NCBI GenBank assembly: GCA_020725175.1
Contig: DYFM01000010.1
Location: 1-54,832, forward strand
Direction of reading: 5' to 3'
From: Candidatus Paceibacter sp.
GTDB lineage: Bacteria > Patescibacteriota > Patescibacteriia > Magasanikbacterales > UBA922
Length of the DNA stretch: 54,832 nt
Shown: positions 42,961-51,320 of the stretch, piece by piece
Layout of the letters: each line of letters opens with the position of its first letter
How positions within the stretch are numbered: position 1 is the first letter of the stretch
Notes under the pieces: generated by a model
The model's database searches: none
What the model was told of the DNA's origin: nothing
What the model saw: only the letters and a program-made list of their open reading frames with translations
Program-made: the position numbers and the translations under genes

Positions 42961-43593
42961 TCAATTATCCCAATTATTAGGTGTATCTCCATCTTCGTAT
43001 GAGTAAAATCCATTAGCGCCACTGATATTCGTTCCACTTGCAGCACCTCGACCTGAATTTGAACCATTCCCAGAAAATAGCTTTGATAAAACTATTGCGG
43101 TCGAATTATGTGTAATATGAGATAGAATAGAATGATCAATTCCACGTTCTCGCATTAAATACCATAAAAATAAGCCATGCAGAAAAATATCAATAGGAAT
43201 AGTATCAGTTTTAAAATATTTTCGACCACTTTCATCAGTAGACCGCATATGAAGAAGTGCAAATATCACGTTTGTTGGAATTCCTGCTTTCCAAGCCATG
43301 CCCTTTTCGTTTTGAACAAGTAAATTTGGTAAATATCTTAATAAAATTTCTTCTATTGCAGGCAGAAGTCCTCCGATTACTATTGGCATAATAACAGGCA
43401 TTTCTTCAAGTAACTTTGCTAGTTCTTTATGATTCGGGTTACCTGTTTTAATACCTGCCGCTTTACAGATTTTGCGAAATAGTATTTTACCTATATACAC
43501 AAAGGCTGTTTGAATTTCAGTATCCAAATAATTTTTCCGCTCATCTTTTTCCGTAGTATCATTATCTACCTTGTTATTAATTACCTCTTTCAC
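42961..43593 (-). CDS. CPBP-family intramembrane metalloprotease
   Basis: The 210-residue membrane protein has the three CPBP (CAAX/Abi) motifs: EEILLRYLPNLL (EExxxR), FALLHMR (FxxxH) and SHITHNSTAI (HxxxN-like). Bacterial members are putative proteases linked with bacteriocin self-immunity or protein processing. The start is a GTG at 43593, with no ATG in frame nearby. The tail is Gly/Ser/Asn-rich (SGNGSNSGRGAASGTNISGANG). It follows, with a 22-bp gap, a small protein with two SRR(E/D)(L/M)L motifs, which could be its partner or substrate; this pairing is inference. Its base composition is more AT-rich than that of its neighbours. Confidence 0.8.
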   Translation of the reverse strand: MKEVINNKVDNDTTEKDERKNYLDTEIQTAFVYIGKILFRKICKAAGIKTGNPNHKELAKLLEEMPVIMPIVIGGLLPAIEEILLRYLPNLLVQNEKGMAWKAGIPTNVIFALLHMRSTDESGRKYFKTDTIPIDIFLHGLFLWYLMRERGIDHSILSHITHNSTAIVLSKLFSGNGSNSGRGAASGTNISGANGFYSYEDGDTPNNWDN

Positions 43594-43615
43594 CGCATCA
43601 TCCCTCTCTTTATCT

Positions 43616-43840
43616 TCATACCCCCTCTCCGTTTTTTTTTAAACCACCCCTTTCTTGGGCCAGCGTCTCACTATCTCCTTCTACAAGCATTATTCCAGCT
43701 ATAATTCCTGACATGAGTTTTAACATGTCTCTGCGGGAAATTCCTGTTTCTACAGTACCTGCGGCATTAGGAATGCGAGGTTGATCTTGGGTTCTCCCAA
43801 GCATTCCCCTTAATAACTCACGCCTTGATAAAGAAGACAT
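43616..43840 (-). CDS. Small protein with two twin-arginine-like motifs
   Basis: The 74-residue product begins MSSLSRRELLRGMLGRT, and about 30 residues later has ISRRDMLKLMSGIIAGIMLVEG, which looks like a Tat signal (SRRDMLK followed by a hydrophobic stretch). The N-terminal SRRELLRG is a second copy of the motif. The rest is polar. CPR generally lack a complete Tat system, so the meaning is unclear; a membrane-inserted peptide processed by the neighbouring CPBP protease is one idea. It could be a degraded lead part of a longer secreted protein. Confidence 0.55.
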   Translation of the reverse strand: MSSLSRRELLRGMLGRTQDQPRIPNAAGTVETGISRRDMLKLMSGIIAGIMLVEGDSETLAQERGGLKKNGEGV

Positions 43841-43850
43841 AGTCTAGTAA

Positions 43851-44723
43851 TTACACAGCAATCTCAAAAGCAATCTTCGGATAGCTTTCGTAGTTTACCA
43901 CCTGAGAATCTTCGGCTTTCCAGCTAAAAATTGATGTAAAGCTATCTGTTTGAAGTGACGGGAGTGCATATTTATCCGGGTCACGAGCAAGTTGTTCTTT
44001 GGCACCATCAATATGGTTTTCATAAATGTGTACATCGGCTAAAAATCCTACCAACTTACCCTCTTTTAATCCCGCTTCCTTTGCGAGTAAATGTAAGAGA
44101 AGTGCGTAACTAGCTATGTTAAAAGGGAGTCCCAGCATAGTATCTACAGATCTCTGATTCCACAGCAAATTTAATCTATCGTTTATTACCGTAACCTGAA
44201 ACCCATAATGACACGGTGGCAATGCCATGGAGTCAAGCATAGTCGGATTCCACGCCATAACAATCATTCGCCTATCATGCGGTGCGGTTTTGAGTCGGTC
44301 AACTATTATTTTGAGCTGATCAATACCCTTATTTACCGAACAAGTGGCATGATCAATATATTCGCCGTTAAAATTTCTCCACTGATATCCATAGATTGGT
44401 CCCAAGTCTCTCTCTTCCATCATTCTCTTTTTTGTTTCTTCATCATGACCATATGGAACTTTTTTAGGATGTGCCCACTCATTCCAAATATGATTATTTT
44501 TTTGTTTCAACCACTCTTTGTCTGTAATTCCTTTTAAAAAAAATTCTAATTCAGTTGCGACTAATCGAAACGGGACCTTTTTCGTAGTTAACAAAGGATA
44601 ACCATTTGCCATATCATGCTCAAACATTGCACCAGCCACAGCTATAGTATCAACCCCAGTTCGATTTGGCTTTCGCTCTCCTTTTTCTAGAATAGTTTTG
44701 ACAATATCATGATATGTCTTCAT
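43851..44723 (-). CDS. thyA: Thymidylate synthase
   Basis: ThyA methylates dUMP to dTMP with methylene-tetrahydrofolate. The ATG at 44723 (MKTYHDIVKTILEKGERKPNRTG) gives 290 residues; the frame open further upstream overlaps dut and is rejected. Motifs are NRTGVDTIAVAGAMFEHDM, LTTKKVPFRLVATELEFFLKG, the folate/dUMP part GPIYGYQWRNF, DRRMIVMAWNPTMLDSMALPPCHYGFQV with the nucleophilic Cys in LPPCH, and RSVDTMLGLPFNIASYALLLH. It lies 10 bp after the dut stop. Confidence 0.97.
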   Translation of the reverse strand: MKTYHDIVKTILEKGERKPNRTGVDTIAVAGAMFEHDMANGYPLLTTKKVPFRLVATELEFFLKGITDKEWLKQKNNHIWNEWAHPKKVPYGHDEETKKRMMEERDLGPIYGYQWRNFNGEYIDHATCSVNKGIDQLKIIVDRLKTAPHDRRMIVMAWNPTMLDSMALPPCHYGFQVTVINDRLNLLWNQRSVDTMLGLPFNIASYALLLHLLAKEAGLKEGKLVGFLADVHIYENHIDGAKEQLARDPDKYALPSLQTDSFTSIFSWKAEDSQVVNYESYPKIAFEIAV

Positions 44724-44733
44724 AAAAAAATAA

Positions 44734-45162
44734 TTACCCGGTAGAGCCAAATCCGCCCCGGTTGATTTCTTGCATGGTAGAAACCTCTTCCCACTCTCCG
44801 CGTTCAATACGAACAAACATTCCTTGCGCCAATCGCTCGCCTACTTCCACTACCACATCACGCGAAGAATAATTATGAACCAACAAATGAATTTCATCAG
44901 CCTCCCCACAATAATCTTGATCAATAATACCAACGCCATTGGCCATCTTGAGACCTTTCTTCTTTGCCAAACTTGATCGTGCCGCCAACATGAGCATATA
45001 TCCTAGTGGCGTTTCAATAATCAGATTGGTTGGCAAAAGTTTTGTCTCCCCGGCGGCAATCGTTTCTTTTGTTCGGCTGTACAAATCAAAGGCAACCGCT
45101 CCTGTTGTATGATATTCCGGCAACGGCAAGGTAGGATCTACCCGCTTAATTCGAACCCGCAT
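44734..45162 (-). CDS. dut: dUTP diphosphatase (dUTPase)
   Basis: dUTPase converts dUTP to dUMP, feeding ThyA and keeping uracil out of DNA. The ATG at 45162 (MRVRIKRVDPTLPLPEYHTTGA) gives 142 residues, normal for the trimeric family. Motifs: AVAFDLYSR (I), AARSSLAKKKGL (II), NGVGIIDQDYCGEADEI (III), VGERLAQGMFVRIE (IV) and the glycine-rich C-terminal arm INRGGFGSTG (V). It overlaps the end of the upstream nucleotide kinase gene by 17 bases. Confidence 0.95.
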   Translation of the reverse strand: MRVRIKRVDPTLPLPEYHTTGAVAFDLYSRTKETIAAGETKLLPTNLIIETPLGYMLMLAARSSLAKKKGLKMANGVGIIDQDYCGEADEIHLLVHNYSSRDVVVEVGERLAQGMFVRIERGEWEEVSTMQEINRGGFGSTG

Positions 45163-45706
45163 ACTTTTGAACCAAAGCATCAAGCTGTGTATGTAAATCT
45201 TCGAGTGTTCCATCATTATTGATGACTTCACTGGCTTCCCGCATAATAGCGGCGATTTTTTGTTCCGGTTCTTGCTCATGATCAGCCTGAAACTGTTCAA
45301 AGGTCTTGGTTGTATCATCGGTATTTTCTCCACGCGCAACAATACGGTCATAGCGAACTTTCATATCCGCTTCAATCGCTACCAACACAAACCCGGGGAT
45401 TGTACCGAGATAAAGAATATCATCCGGTCGACGAATTCCTTCTACCACAATAATCTGATTCGTGTCATGTTCCACGTCGTTTGCCATAACTCGTGCCAAT
45501 GTATCTTCCCCAAAGTTTTGCCGAAGCGTACTCGATAAGAGTTGCATGTTGTTGCGAGAATGTTCGAGGTACAACCGATCGAGAATATCTCGTAACATAG
45601 TAGAAAATCGATACGTACTGGCTTGGTACCTTTTTTCCAAGTATTCCGCTACCGTTCCTTTTCCACAAGCAATTTGACCGGTAAAACCGAGAATGAGTTT
45701 TGACAT
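45146..45706 (-). CDS. P-loop nucleotide kinase, dNMP/AMP-kinase-like
   Basis: The ATG at 45706 (MSKLILGFTGQIACGKGTVAEYL) gives 186 residues. The P-loop GQIACGKGT is followed by TYRFSTMLRDIL. Then comes VVEGIRRPDDILYL, a signature seen in phage-type dNMP kinases and related dephospho-CoA-kinase-like proteins, and an R-rich lid (DRIVARGENTDD). Placed between dCMP deaminase and dut, it most likely phosphorylates deoxynucleoside monophosphates; a dephospho-CoA kinase role is not excluded. It overlaps dut by 17 bases. The stretch upstream contains AACAAATAACAGATAA repeat units like those near 8487. Confidence 0.7.
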   Translation of the reverse strand: MSKLILGFTGQIACGKGTVAEYLEKRYQASTYRFSTMLRDILDRLYLEHSRNNMQLLSSTLRQNFGEDTLARVMANDVEHDTNQIIVVEGIRRPDDILYLGTIPGFVLVAIEADMKVRYDRIVARGENTDDTTKTFEQFQADHEQEPEQKIAAIMREASEVINNDGTLEDLHTQLDALVQKYAGSN

Positions 45707-45746
45707 ATAACAAATAACAGATAACAAATAGCAAACGAAAAAATGA

Positions 45747-46229
45747 TTACTCAATGCTATTTAGTTGATAAGATCGACAGACTATACCGGCAGCATCCAA
45801 CATTCTCCTTGACGCTACAAAAATGTCTTCATCATGATATTTATCGCTTTCATAGATGACTTCCACAATACCGTTTTGTATGATTGCCTTAGCACACTCA
45901 TTGCATGGAAATAAGGTAGAATATAGTTTACACCCTTTTGGTTGGACATTTGCATTGTAAATAGCATTCACCTCTGCATGACAAATATATGCGTATTTTG
46001 TTTCAGACAACTTGACCCCTTCTCTCTGCCAAGGAAGGACCCCGTCTTCTATTCCCCGAGGAAAACCATTGTACCCAAGACCAACCACAATATTATTTTG
46101 ATCAGCAATCACCGCACCAACTTGAGTAGAGGGATCTTTTGAGCGCAGGGCAATGACATGTGCCATACGCATAAAGCATTCATCCCAAGAAATAGCTACC
46201 CGCGGTAGTACTTGTGTGCTCGTTTCCAT
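45747..46229 (-). CDS. dCMP deaminase
   Basis: The enzyme converts dCMP to dUMP, the ThyA substrate. The ATG at 46229 (METSTQVLPRVAISWDECFMRMA) gives 160 residues. Zinc motifs: CHAEVNAI (HAE) and FPCNECAKAII (PCxxC). The family phrase SKDPSTQVGAVIADQNNIVVGLGYNGFPRG is also present. It is the first gene of the thymidylate set on the minus strand, followed by the nucleotide kinase, dut and thyA. Confidence 0.93.
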   Translation of the reverse strand: METSTQVLPRVAISWDECFMRMAHVIALRSKDPSTQVGAVIADQNNIVVGLGYNGFPRGIEDGVLPWQREGVKLSETKYAYICHAEVNAIYNANVQPKGCKLYSTLFPCNECAKAIIQNGIVEVIYESDKYHDEDIFVASRRMLDAAGIVCRSYQLNSIE

Positions 46230-46282
46230 ATGTAAAAAGTTATTTTCCCCCAGTGTATCAAATTCCCTCTTCTCCCGCAAGT

Positions 46283-46309
46283 ACAAAAAACCCGCCGGGC
46301 GGGCGGGTT
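46283..46309 (-). terminator. rplA terminator
   Basis: On the minus strand AACCCGCC-CGCC-CGGCGGGTT-like arms are followed by TTTTTG, 20 bases after the rplA stop. Confidence 0.88.
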
Positions 46310-46329
46310 GGATATGTTTCTCAAATTTC

Positions 46330-47010
46330 TTACATGTTGGCGTCTACTCGGACACTTGGTCCCATACTGGTACTCAAGTACAACGCTTTGATGTACGCAC
46401 CTTTGGCAGCTGATGGCTTAGCTTTTTTGAGCGCATCTACAAAGGCCAAAATGTTTTCTTTGATTTTCACGTCGTCAAAACTGATTTTTCCGACTGCTTG
46501 ATGAATATTTGATGTGTCGTCGTTCTTAAAAGCAACTTTACCGGCTTTCAGTTCTCGAATCATCTTTGCCACATCCGGATCAACGGTTCCGGTCTTGGGG
46601 TTTGGCATGAGGCCTTTTGGACCAAGCACACGAGCGGCTGGAGCCAGTTTTGGCATCATATCCGGAGTCGCTACCGCTACATCAAATTCCACTTTTCCGG
46701 TATCTTTAATAGCTTTGATTTCTTCTTCACCGTAGATAAAGTCTGCTCCGGCTTCTTTGGCTGCTTTTTCACCGTTTGGACCTACAAAAGCGGCTACTTT
46801 TTTGGTTTTTCCGGTTCCGTGTGGAAGCTCTACCGTCGCACGAATCTGTTGATCACTTTTCTTTGGATCAATTCCCAAGCGCGCGTGCACTTCTACACTA
46901 GCATCAAATTTGACAGTATGAGTTTCTTTGAGCAGCTGTACTGCTTCATCGAGCCCGTACACTTTGGTCTTATCGACCTTCGCGGCAATCGCCTGCATTC
47001 TTTTTGACAT
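46330..47010 (-). CDS. rplA: Ribosomal protein uL1
   Basis: L1 of 226 residues, normal length: AAKVDKTKVYGLDEAVQLLKET, ASVEVHARLGIDPKKSDQQIRATVELPHGTGK, VATPDMMPKLAPAARVLGPKGLMPNPKTGTV, and KNDDTSNIHQAVGKISFDDVKIKENILAFVDAL. It forms the mobile L1 stalk and in many bacteria autoregulates its operon. It is normally co-transcribed with rplK, but here it is 18 kb from rplK and has its own terminator. Confidence 0.97.
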   Translation of the reverse strand: MSKRMQAIAAKVDKTKVYGLDEAVQLLKETHTVKFDASVEVHARLGIDPKKSDQQIRATVELPHGTGKTKKVAAFVGPNGEKAAKEAGADFIYGEEEIKAIKDTGKVEFDVAVATPDMMPKLAPAARVLGPKGLMPNPKTGTVDPDVAKMIRELKAGKVAFKNDDTSNIHQAVGKISFDDVKIKENILAFVDALKKAKPSAAKGAYIKALYLSTSMGPSVRVDANM

Positions 47011-47024
47011 ACTCTATATATACG

Positions 47025-47205
47025 AATGATGCAAATATTTGTGCGAATGATGCAAATTATGCGAATAACATTGTTTATCTATTTGCATAATTTACGTCAT
47101 TCGCGTGTATTCGCGTATTCGTATCCTATTGTGGTTCTAACCCCCGAGTGGTCGAGGTCCCACAGATTGAATTATTTCCAAATCCCAGGATACAAGTTCC
47201 AAGGA
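47025..47205. repeat. GCGAATGATGCAAAT repeats and a partial AT-rich palindrome
   Basis: Units such as GAATGATGCAAATATTTG recur on both strands to about 47125 (mirror copies TTTGCATAATTTACGTCATTCGC). At 47170-47205 is a half copy of the AT-rich palindrome family (ATTTCCAAATCCCAGGATAC). No gene is visible between 47011 and 47419. Confidence 0.7.
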
Positions 47206-47419
47206 TAAAGTGGCGGAATTATACTATATTTGGTGATTTTGTCAAGGGGTGGTGCGGCGTATTTCCTCTTGTTATTTCCGTGGTTTTTCTTTATACTTAA
47301 GGTGCTTTTGAGTACTTTGATGTGGAACCATACAGGGTTATGGTTACACGTTTTTATGAAAATAGTGGCTTATTTTAGCAAAATTTTTTAGAGGTTCGTA
47401 TATAAGGAGTTATATGACA

Positions 47420-47489
47420 TACATTTTTACAATTTGATATTTTTTCACTCTGCTTTTTTTGAATAAGGAATTATATAATAAGATTTTTC
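47420..47489 (+). repeat. Left 70-bp terminal inverted repeat of the defence cassette
   Basis: The 70 bp pairs with 54602-54671 as an ungapped inverted copy matching in about 54 of 70 positions. The best blocks are TTTTTCACTCTGCTTTTTT (perfect, 19 bp), TATATAATAAGATTTTTC (17 of 18) and TACATTTTT (perfect). An additional AGTTATATGAC motif lies just outside, at 47408-47418, with an inverted copy at 54774-54784. Confidence 0.75.
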
Positions 47490-47640
47490 ATTATTTAATG
47501 AGGGGGATAAAGCGGTATTTTTACTCCGTTCCTCCGCAAAAATGATTATTTGATAAGGGGGAAATAATCATTTTCTCCGCTATCGCTCCGAAAATGATTA
47601 TTTAATTTAAGTAGGAAAATTAAATAAAATTAGTATATTA
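47490..47640. repeat. Hairpin cluster at the left end of the cassette
   Basis: A perfect 13-bp inverted repeat AAAATGATTATTT (47539-47551) with AAATAATCATTTT (47562-47574) encloses GATAAGGGGG. A direct copy of AAAATGATTATTT at 47591-47603 starts a second small hairpin (TTTAATTT with AAAATTAAA). CTCCG-rich phrases (CTCCGTTCCTCCGC, CTCCGCTATCGCTCCG) separate them. It lies just before the first cassette gene. Confidence 0.8.
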
Positions 47641-47675
47641 TAAACACAAGATTTTAACAGATAAAAAACTTTTCT

Positions 47676-49484
47676 ATGGCAAAGATAAAAGACATTTCAA
47701 AAGTACTTCGTCCAAGGGAGAAATTTCTCCAAAAAGGACCAAATGCACTTTCTAAAAGTGATCTTTTAGCTATTGTTTTAGGAAGTGGAATAAAAGGAAA
47801 AAATGTTCAAGAACTTGCACAGCAGATTGTCAAAAAATTTAGTGATAATTTTTTAGATGTTACTGTTGATGACTTACAAACAGTTGATGGAATAGGTCCA
47901 GCAAAAGCCTTACAAATTGCTTCGGCAATCGCTTTGGTAAAAAGATATTATGAAGAAAAGAACGGAAAAGAAATTGTTATTAAAAATTCAAAAAATGTTT
48001 TGAATTTAACTTATGATTTGAGAGAAAAGAAAAAAGAATATTTGGTTTGCTTATATCTCAATGCAAGAAATGTTTTAATTAAGAAAGAAACAATAAGTGT
48101 TGGTTTACTTGATAAAAGTTTACTTCATCCAAGAGAAATTTTTCATCCTGCGGTTGAGTTAAATTCTGCAAGCATAATTTTAGTTCACAATCACCCTTCG
48201 GGGAATTCTACACCAAGTGAAAAAGATAAGGAAGTTGTTAAAAAAATAGCACAAGCAGGAGAACTTATGGGGATTCCTGTAATTGATTTTTTGATTACTT
48301 CTGAAAAAGACGATTACAGTTTTTTTGAAGAACTAAAAGATCAAAACAGAAGTTTTGATTATGTTGCTGACGGAGTACAAGGAACTTTGTTTGATTATTT
48401 GGAGATTGAAAAATCAGCTTATAATGTAAGTGTTCAAAAAATAGACAAAGTCTATTTTCAACCAACACAAACAAAAAATAATTTTTTCCAATTACAAAAT
48501 CGTAGATATTTGGGAAATAAGTATAAATTACTCGGTTTTATTGAAGATATAATTTCTGAAAAGTGTGGAGATATAAAATCTTTTTGCGATATTTTTTCTG
48601 GAACCGGTGTCGTTGGGGAAAGATTTAACAATGGAGAAATTAAAATTATTTCTAACGATTTACTTAATGCAAACTATGTTTGTTTAAAAGCATTTTTAGG
48701 ATCAAAAGAAAATATTGAAGAAAATATTGTTGAGAAAATAAATCATCTAAACAACTTGAAAGCAAAAGAAGAAAATTATTTTTCAGAGCATTTTGGAGGG
48801 ACATTTTTTACAATTGAGAATGCAAAAAAAATTGGTGCAATTCGTGAAGAAATAGAAAAAATTGCAAAAAATGAAGAAGAAAAAAATATTTTACTTTGTT
48901 CTTTGATTTATGCCGTCGATAAAGTTGCAAATACAGTTGGTCATTATGATGCTTTTAGAAAAAAACTTGATTCTGTTCAGCCTTTAAATCTTTTAATTCC
49001 TGATATTGACTATTCCCATAATTCACAAAATGAGGTTTACAATGAAGATTCAAATTCATTAATTCGTAAAATTTCTTGTGATGTTTTGTATATAGACCCT
49101 CCTTATAATTCAAGGCAATATTGCGATGCTTATCATCTTTTAGAAAATTTATCAGAATGGAAAAAGCCAAAAGTCGAGGGGATTGGAAAAAAAATGGATC
49201 GTTCACACATTAAAAGTGCTTATTGTTTAAAGAATGCAACACAGGCTTTTGAAGATTTAATTAGAAATGCAAATTGTAAACACATTTTGTTATCATATAA
49301 CAATACAGCAGATTCAAAAGATGATCGCTCTAATGCTAGAATGAAAGATGATGATATTATTAGAATTTTGAAAGAAAAAGGAGAAATTGAAATCTTTGAA
49401 AAAGATTATAAAGCATTTACCACTGGAAAAAGTGATGGAGAAGGAAATGCTGAAAGAATATTTTATTGTAAAGTAACTAAATAA
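47676..49484 (+). CDS. RadC-adenine methyltransferase fusion protein
   Basis: Two domains are fused in 602 residues. Residues 1-225 are a full RadC (UPF0758): RPREKFLQKGPNALSKSDLLAIVLGSG, a helix-hairpin-helix (DGIGPAKALQIA, 71-82) and the JAB/MPN metal site H171-x-H173 ... S181/D184 in HNHPSGNSTPSEKD. Residues about 270-600 are a D12/Dam-like N6-adenine methyltransferase: NRRYLGNKYKLLGFIEDI, motif I CDIFSGTGVVGERF (304-317) and motif IV DPPY (474-477). It is the first gene of a restriction cassette, 2 bp before the endonuclease gene, and very AT-rich. The methyltransferase should protect one strand of an asymmetric site. What the RadC part adds is unknown. Both active sites look intact. Confidence 0.9.
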   Translation: MAKIKDISKVLRPREKFLQKGPNALSKSDLLAIVLGSGIKGKNVQELAQQIVKKFSDNFLDVTVDDLQTVDGIGPAKALQIASAIALVKRYYEEKNGKEIVIKNSKNVLNLTYDLREKKKEYLVCLYLNARNVLIKKETISVGLLDKSLLHPREIFHPAVELNSASIILVHNHPSGNSTPSEKDKEVVKKIAQAGELMGIPVIDFLITSEKDDYSFFEELKDQNRSFDYVADGVQGTLFDYLEIEKSAYNVSVQKIDKVYFQPTQTKNNFFQLQNRRYLGNKYKLLGFIEDIISEKCGDIKSFCDIFSGTGVVGERFNNGEIKIISNDLLNANYVCLKAFLGSKENIEENIVEKINHLNNLKAKEENYFSEHFGGTFFTIENAKKIGAIREEIEKIAKNEEEKNILLCSLIYAVDKVANTVGHYDAFRKKLDSVQPLNLLIPDIDYSHNSQNEVYNEDSNSLIRKISCDVLYIDPPYNSRQYCDAYHLLENLSEWKKPKVEGIGKKMDRSHIKSAYCLKNATQAFEDLIRNANCKHILLSYNNTADSKDDRSNARMKDDDIIRILKEKGEIEIFEKDYKAFTTGKSDGEGNAERIFYCKVTK

Positions 49485-49486
49485 TT

Positions 49487-51304
49487 ATGAAAAAACCTTG
49501 GTCAATAACAACAACTTTAAGAAATCCTGAAAGATTAAGGAGTTTTCTAATAGTTCTAAAACAATTAGAAGGAGAAAGCTGGAATTTGGAGAATCAAAGA
49601 AAATTCCAAGTCTTGCTTATAAAAGAAAGAGTTTACGGATACGGAAGTACACAATTTTATAATGGTTTAGCCAAAGAACAGATTGATTTGATTGACGATC
49701 AAACAAAAGAAATTTCTTTTGAGAAAGCGGAAGAAATTTTTAATGCAAAAAATTATGAAGATCCTGCAATGAGAGGAAGACAGTCTATAAATCCCCTTAA
49801 AAAAATCGGTCTTGTTGTTATCAAAAATGAAAAAATATTTATTACCAGTTTAGGAAAATTATTTTTGCAAGATGATTTTGATTTAGGAGAAATATTTTTT
49901 AGAAGTTTTATAAAATGGCAATTACCAAATCCTGATTCATCAGATTATAAACTTGAAGATGGCTACAATATAAAACCTTTTATTGGAGTTTTACACTTAA
50001 TAAATCAAGTAAATCAAAAATCTTTAGAAAATGGAGAAAAGGCAAAAGGAATTAGCAAACAAGAATTTTCTTTGTTTGCCCCAAGTCTTATAAATTTTCA
50101 AGATATTGAAAATTATGCAGATAAGATTTTACAATTAAGGGAACAACAAAAAGGAAAAAACAAGCAAGAACAAAAGCAAATTTTTGATAATTATAAAAAA
50201 GTTTTTGCTCAAGAATTTTTGGAAACAAGCAATCAAATAGAAATCAAAAAACTATTAAAAAACTTAAAAGATTATGGAGATAATGCCATAAGATATTTCC
50301 GCTTAACTCGTTTTCTTTTTATTCGTGGAGGTGGTTTTTATGTTGACTTAGAACCGAGAAGACAAGTAGAAATTGAGAATTTACTTGATTTTGATAATGC
50401 ATCATTTATAGAATTTGAAACAAAAGAACAATATTTAGATTATATTGCTGATATTTCAGAACCAAAATTACCTTGGGAATCAAAAGAAGAATACAAAAAA
50501 ATTCTTTCAAAACTTATTGAAGATATTAAAACATATGAAGAAAATTTGAATATTGAAGCAAAAGAAATTGTGAATTATCAAAATTTCAATGAAGAAGAAT
50601 TGAAAAAGTATATTTCAGATTTAAGACAATACAGAAGAGAACTACAAAATGAAGAAAATCATCAAAACTCACAAGAATTAGATCAAATAAATGATTATAT
50701 TGAAAAACTAGAGAATATTTTTGATTTTGATGATAGACCAATTTTACTAGAAAAGTTATCTACTCTAGGGCTTAATGCTTTAAATGATGCTTTAAAAATA
50801 AAACCAAATTATCCTGTTGGAGATGATAATGAACCAACTTTTACAGCTCCTGCAAATACTCCTGATATTGAATGTTATTATCATGGATTTAATGCTATTT
50901 GCGAAGTAACAATGTTAAAAAGTCGTGATCAATGGTACAATGAGGGGCAACCAGTAATGAGGCATTTAAGAGATTTTGAAAATCAAAATAACGATAAAAA
51001 ATCGTATTGTTTATTTATAGCTCCAACCATTCATAGAGATACACTCAATACTTTTTGGATGGCAGTAAAATATGAATATGAAGGACAAAAACAAAATATT
51101 ATTCCTTTAACCATCAATAATTTTACACAGCTTTTGAAAATTCTTGTTGAAATCAAAAAACAAGGAAAATTTTTGAAACACAGTGAAATTTCTCGTTTAT
51201 ATGACGAAATCGTAAATAATTCTCAGAATTTTACAGATTCAAACGAGTGGCTTAATGAAATTCCAAATACTATTGATTCTTGGCGAAAGAGTCTTGCTTT
51301 TTAA
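49487..51304 (+). CDS. AlwI-family type IIS restriction endonuclease
   Basis: The 605-residue protein starts KKPWSITTTLRNPERLRSFLIVLKQLEG, the N-terminus of the AlwI/PleI/MlyI/N.BstNBI family, and has that family's length (about 600). The recognition part is N-terminal. A charged helical middle (about 340-410) leads to a PD-(D/E)xK-like nuclease core with D460 in TPDIECYYHG and E473 in ICEVTMLKS, so the usual lysine position is Thr. These enzymes cut a few bases outside sites such as GGATC or GAGTC; the target here is unknown. Flanking methyltransferases on both sides fit an asymmetric site needing two enzymes. Two bases separate it from the RadC-methyltransferase gene. Confidence 0.85.
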   Translation: MKKPWSITTTLRNPERLRSFLIVLKQLEGESWNLENQRKFQVLLIKERVYGYGSTQFYNGLAKEQIDLIDDQTKEISFEKAEEIFNAKNYEDPAMRGRQSINPLKKIGLVVIKNEKIFITSLGKLFLQDDFDLGEIFFRSFIKWQLPNPDSSDYKLEDGYNIKPFIGVLHLINQVNQKSLENGEKAKGISKQEFSLFAPSLINFQDIENYADKILQLREQQKGKNKQEQKQIFDNYKKVFAQEFLETSNQIEIKKLLKNLKDYGDNAIRYFRLTRFLFIRGGGFYVDLEPRRQVEIENLLDFDNASFIEFETKEQYLDYIADISEPKLPWESKEEYKKILSKLIEDIKTYEENLNIEAKEIVNYQNFNEEELKKYISDLRQYRRELQNEENHQNSQELDQINDYIEKLENIFDFDDRPILLEKLSTLGLNALNDALKIKPNYPVGDDNEPTFTAPANTPDIECYYHGFNAICEVTMLKSRDQWYNEGQPVMRHLRDFENQNNDKKSYCLFIAPTIHRDTLNTFWMAVKYEYEGQKQNIIPLTINNFTQLLKILVEIKKQGKFLKHSEISRLYDEIVNNSQNFTDSNEWLNEIPNTIDSWRKSLAF

Positions 51305-51320
51305 TTCTCAATAAAAACCT

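Noticed and set aside
47131-47165. tRNA-like GGTTCTAACCCCC segment
   Set aside because: No acceptor, D or anticodon arm can be built around it; it lies in repeat-like sequence.
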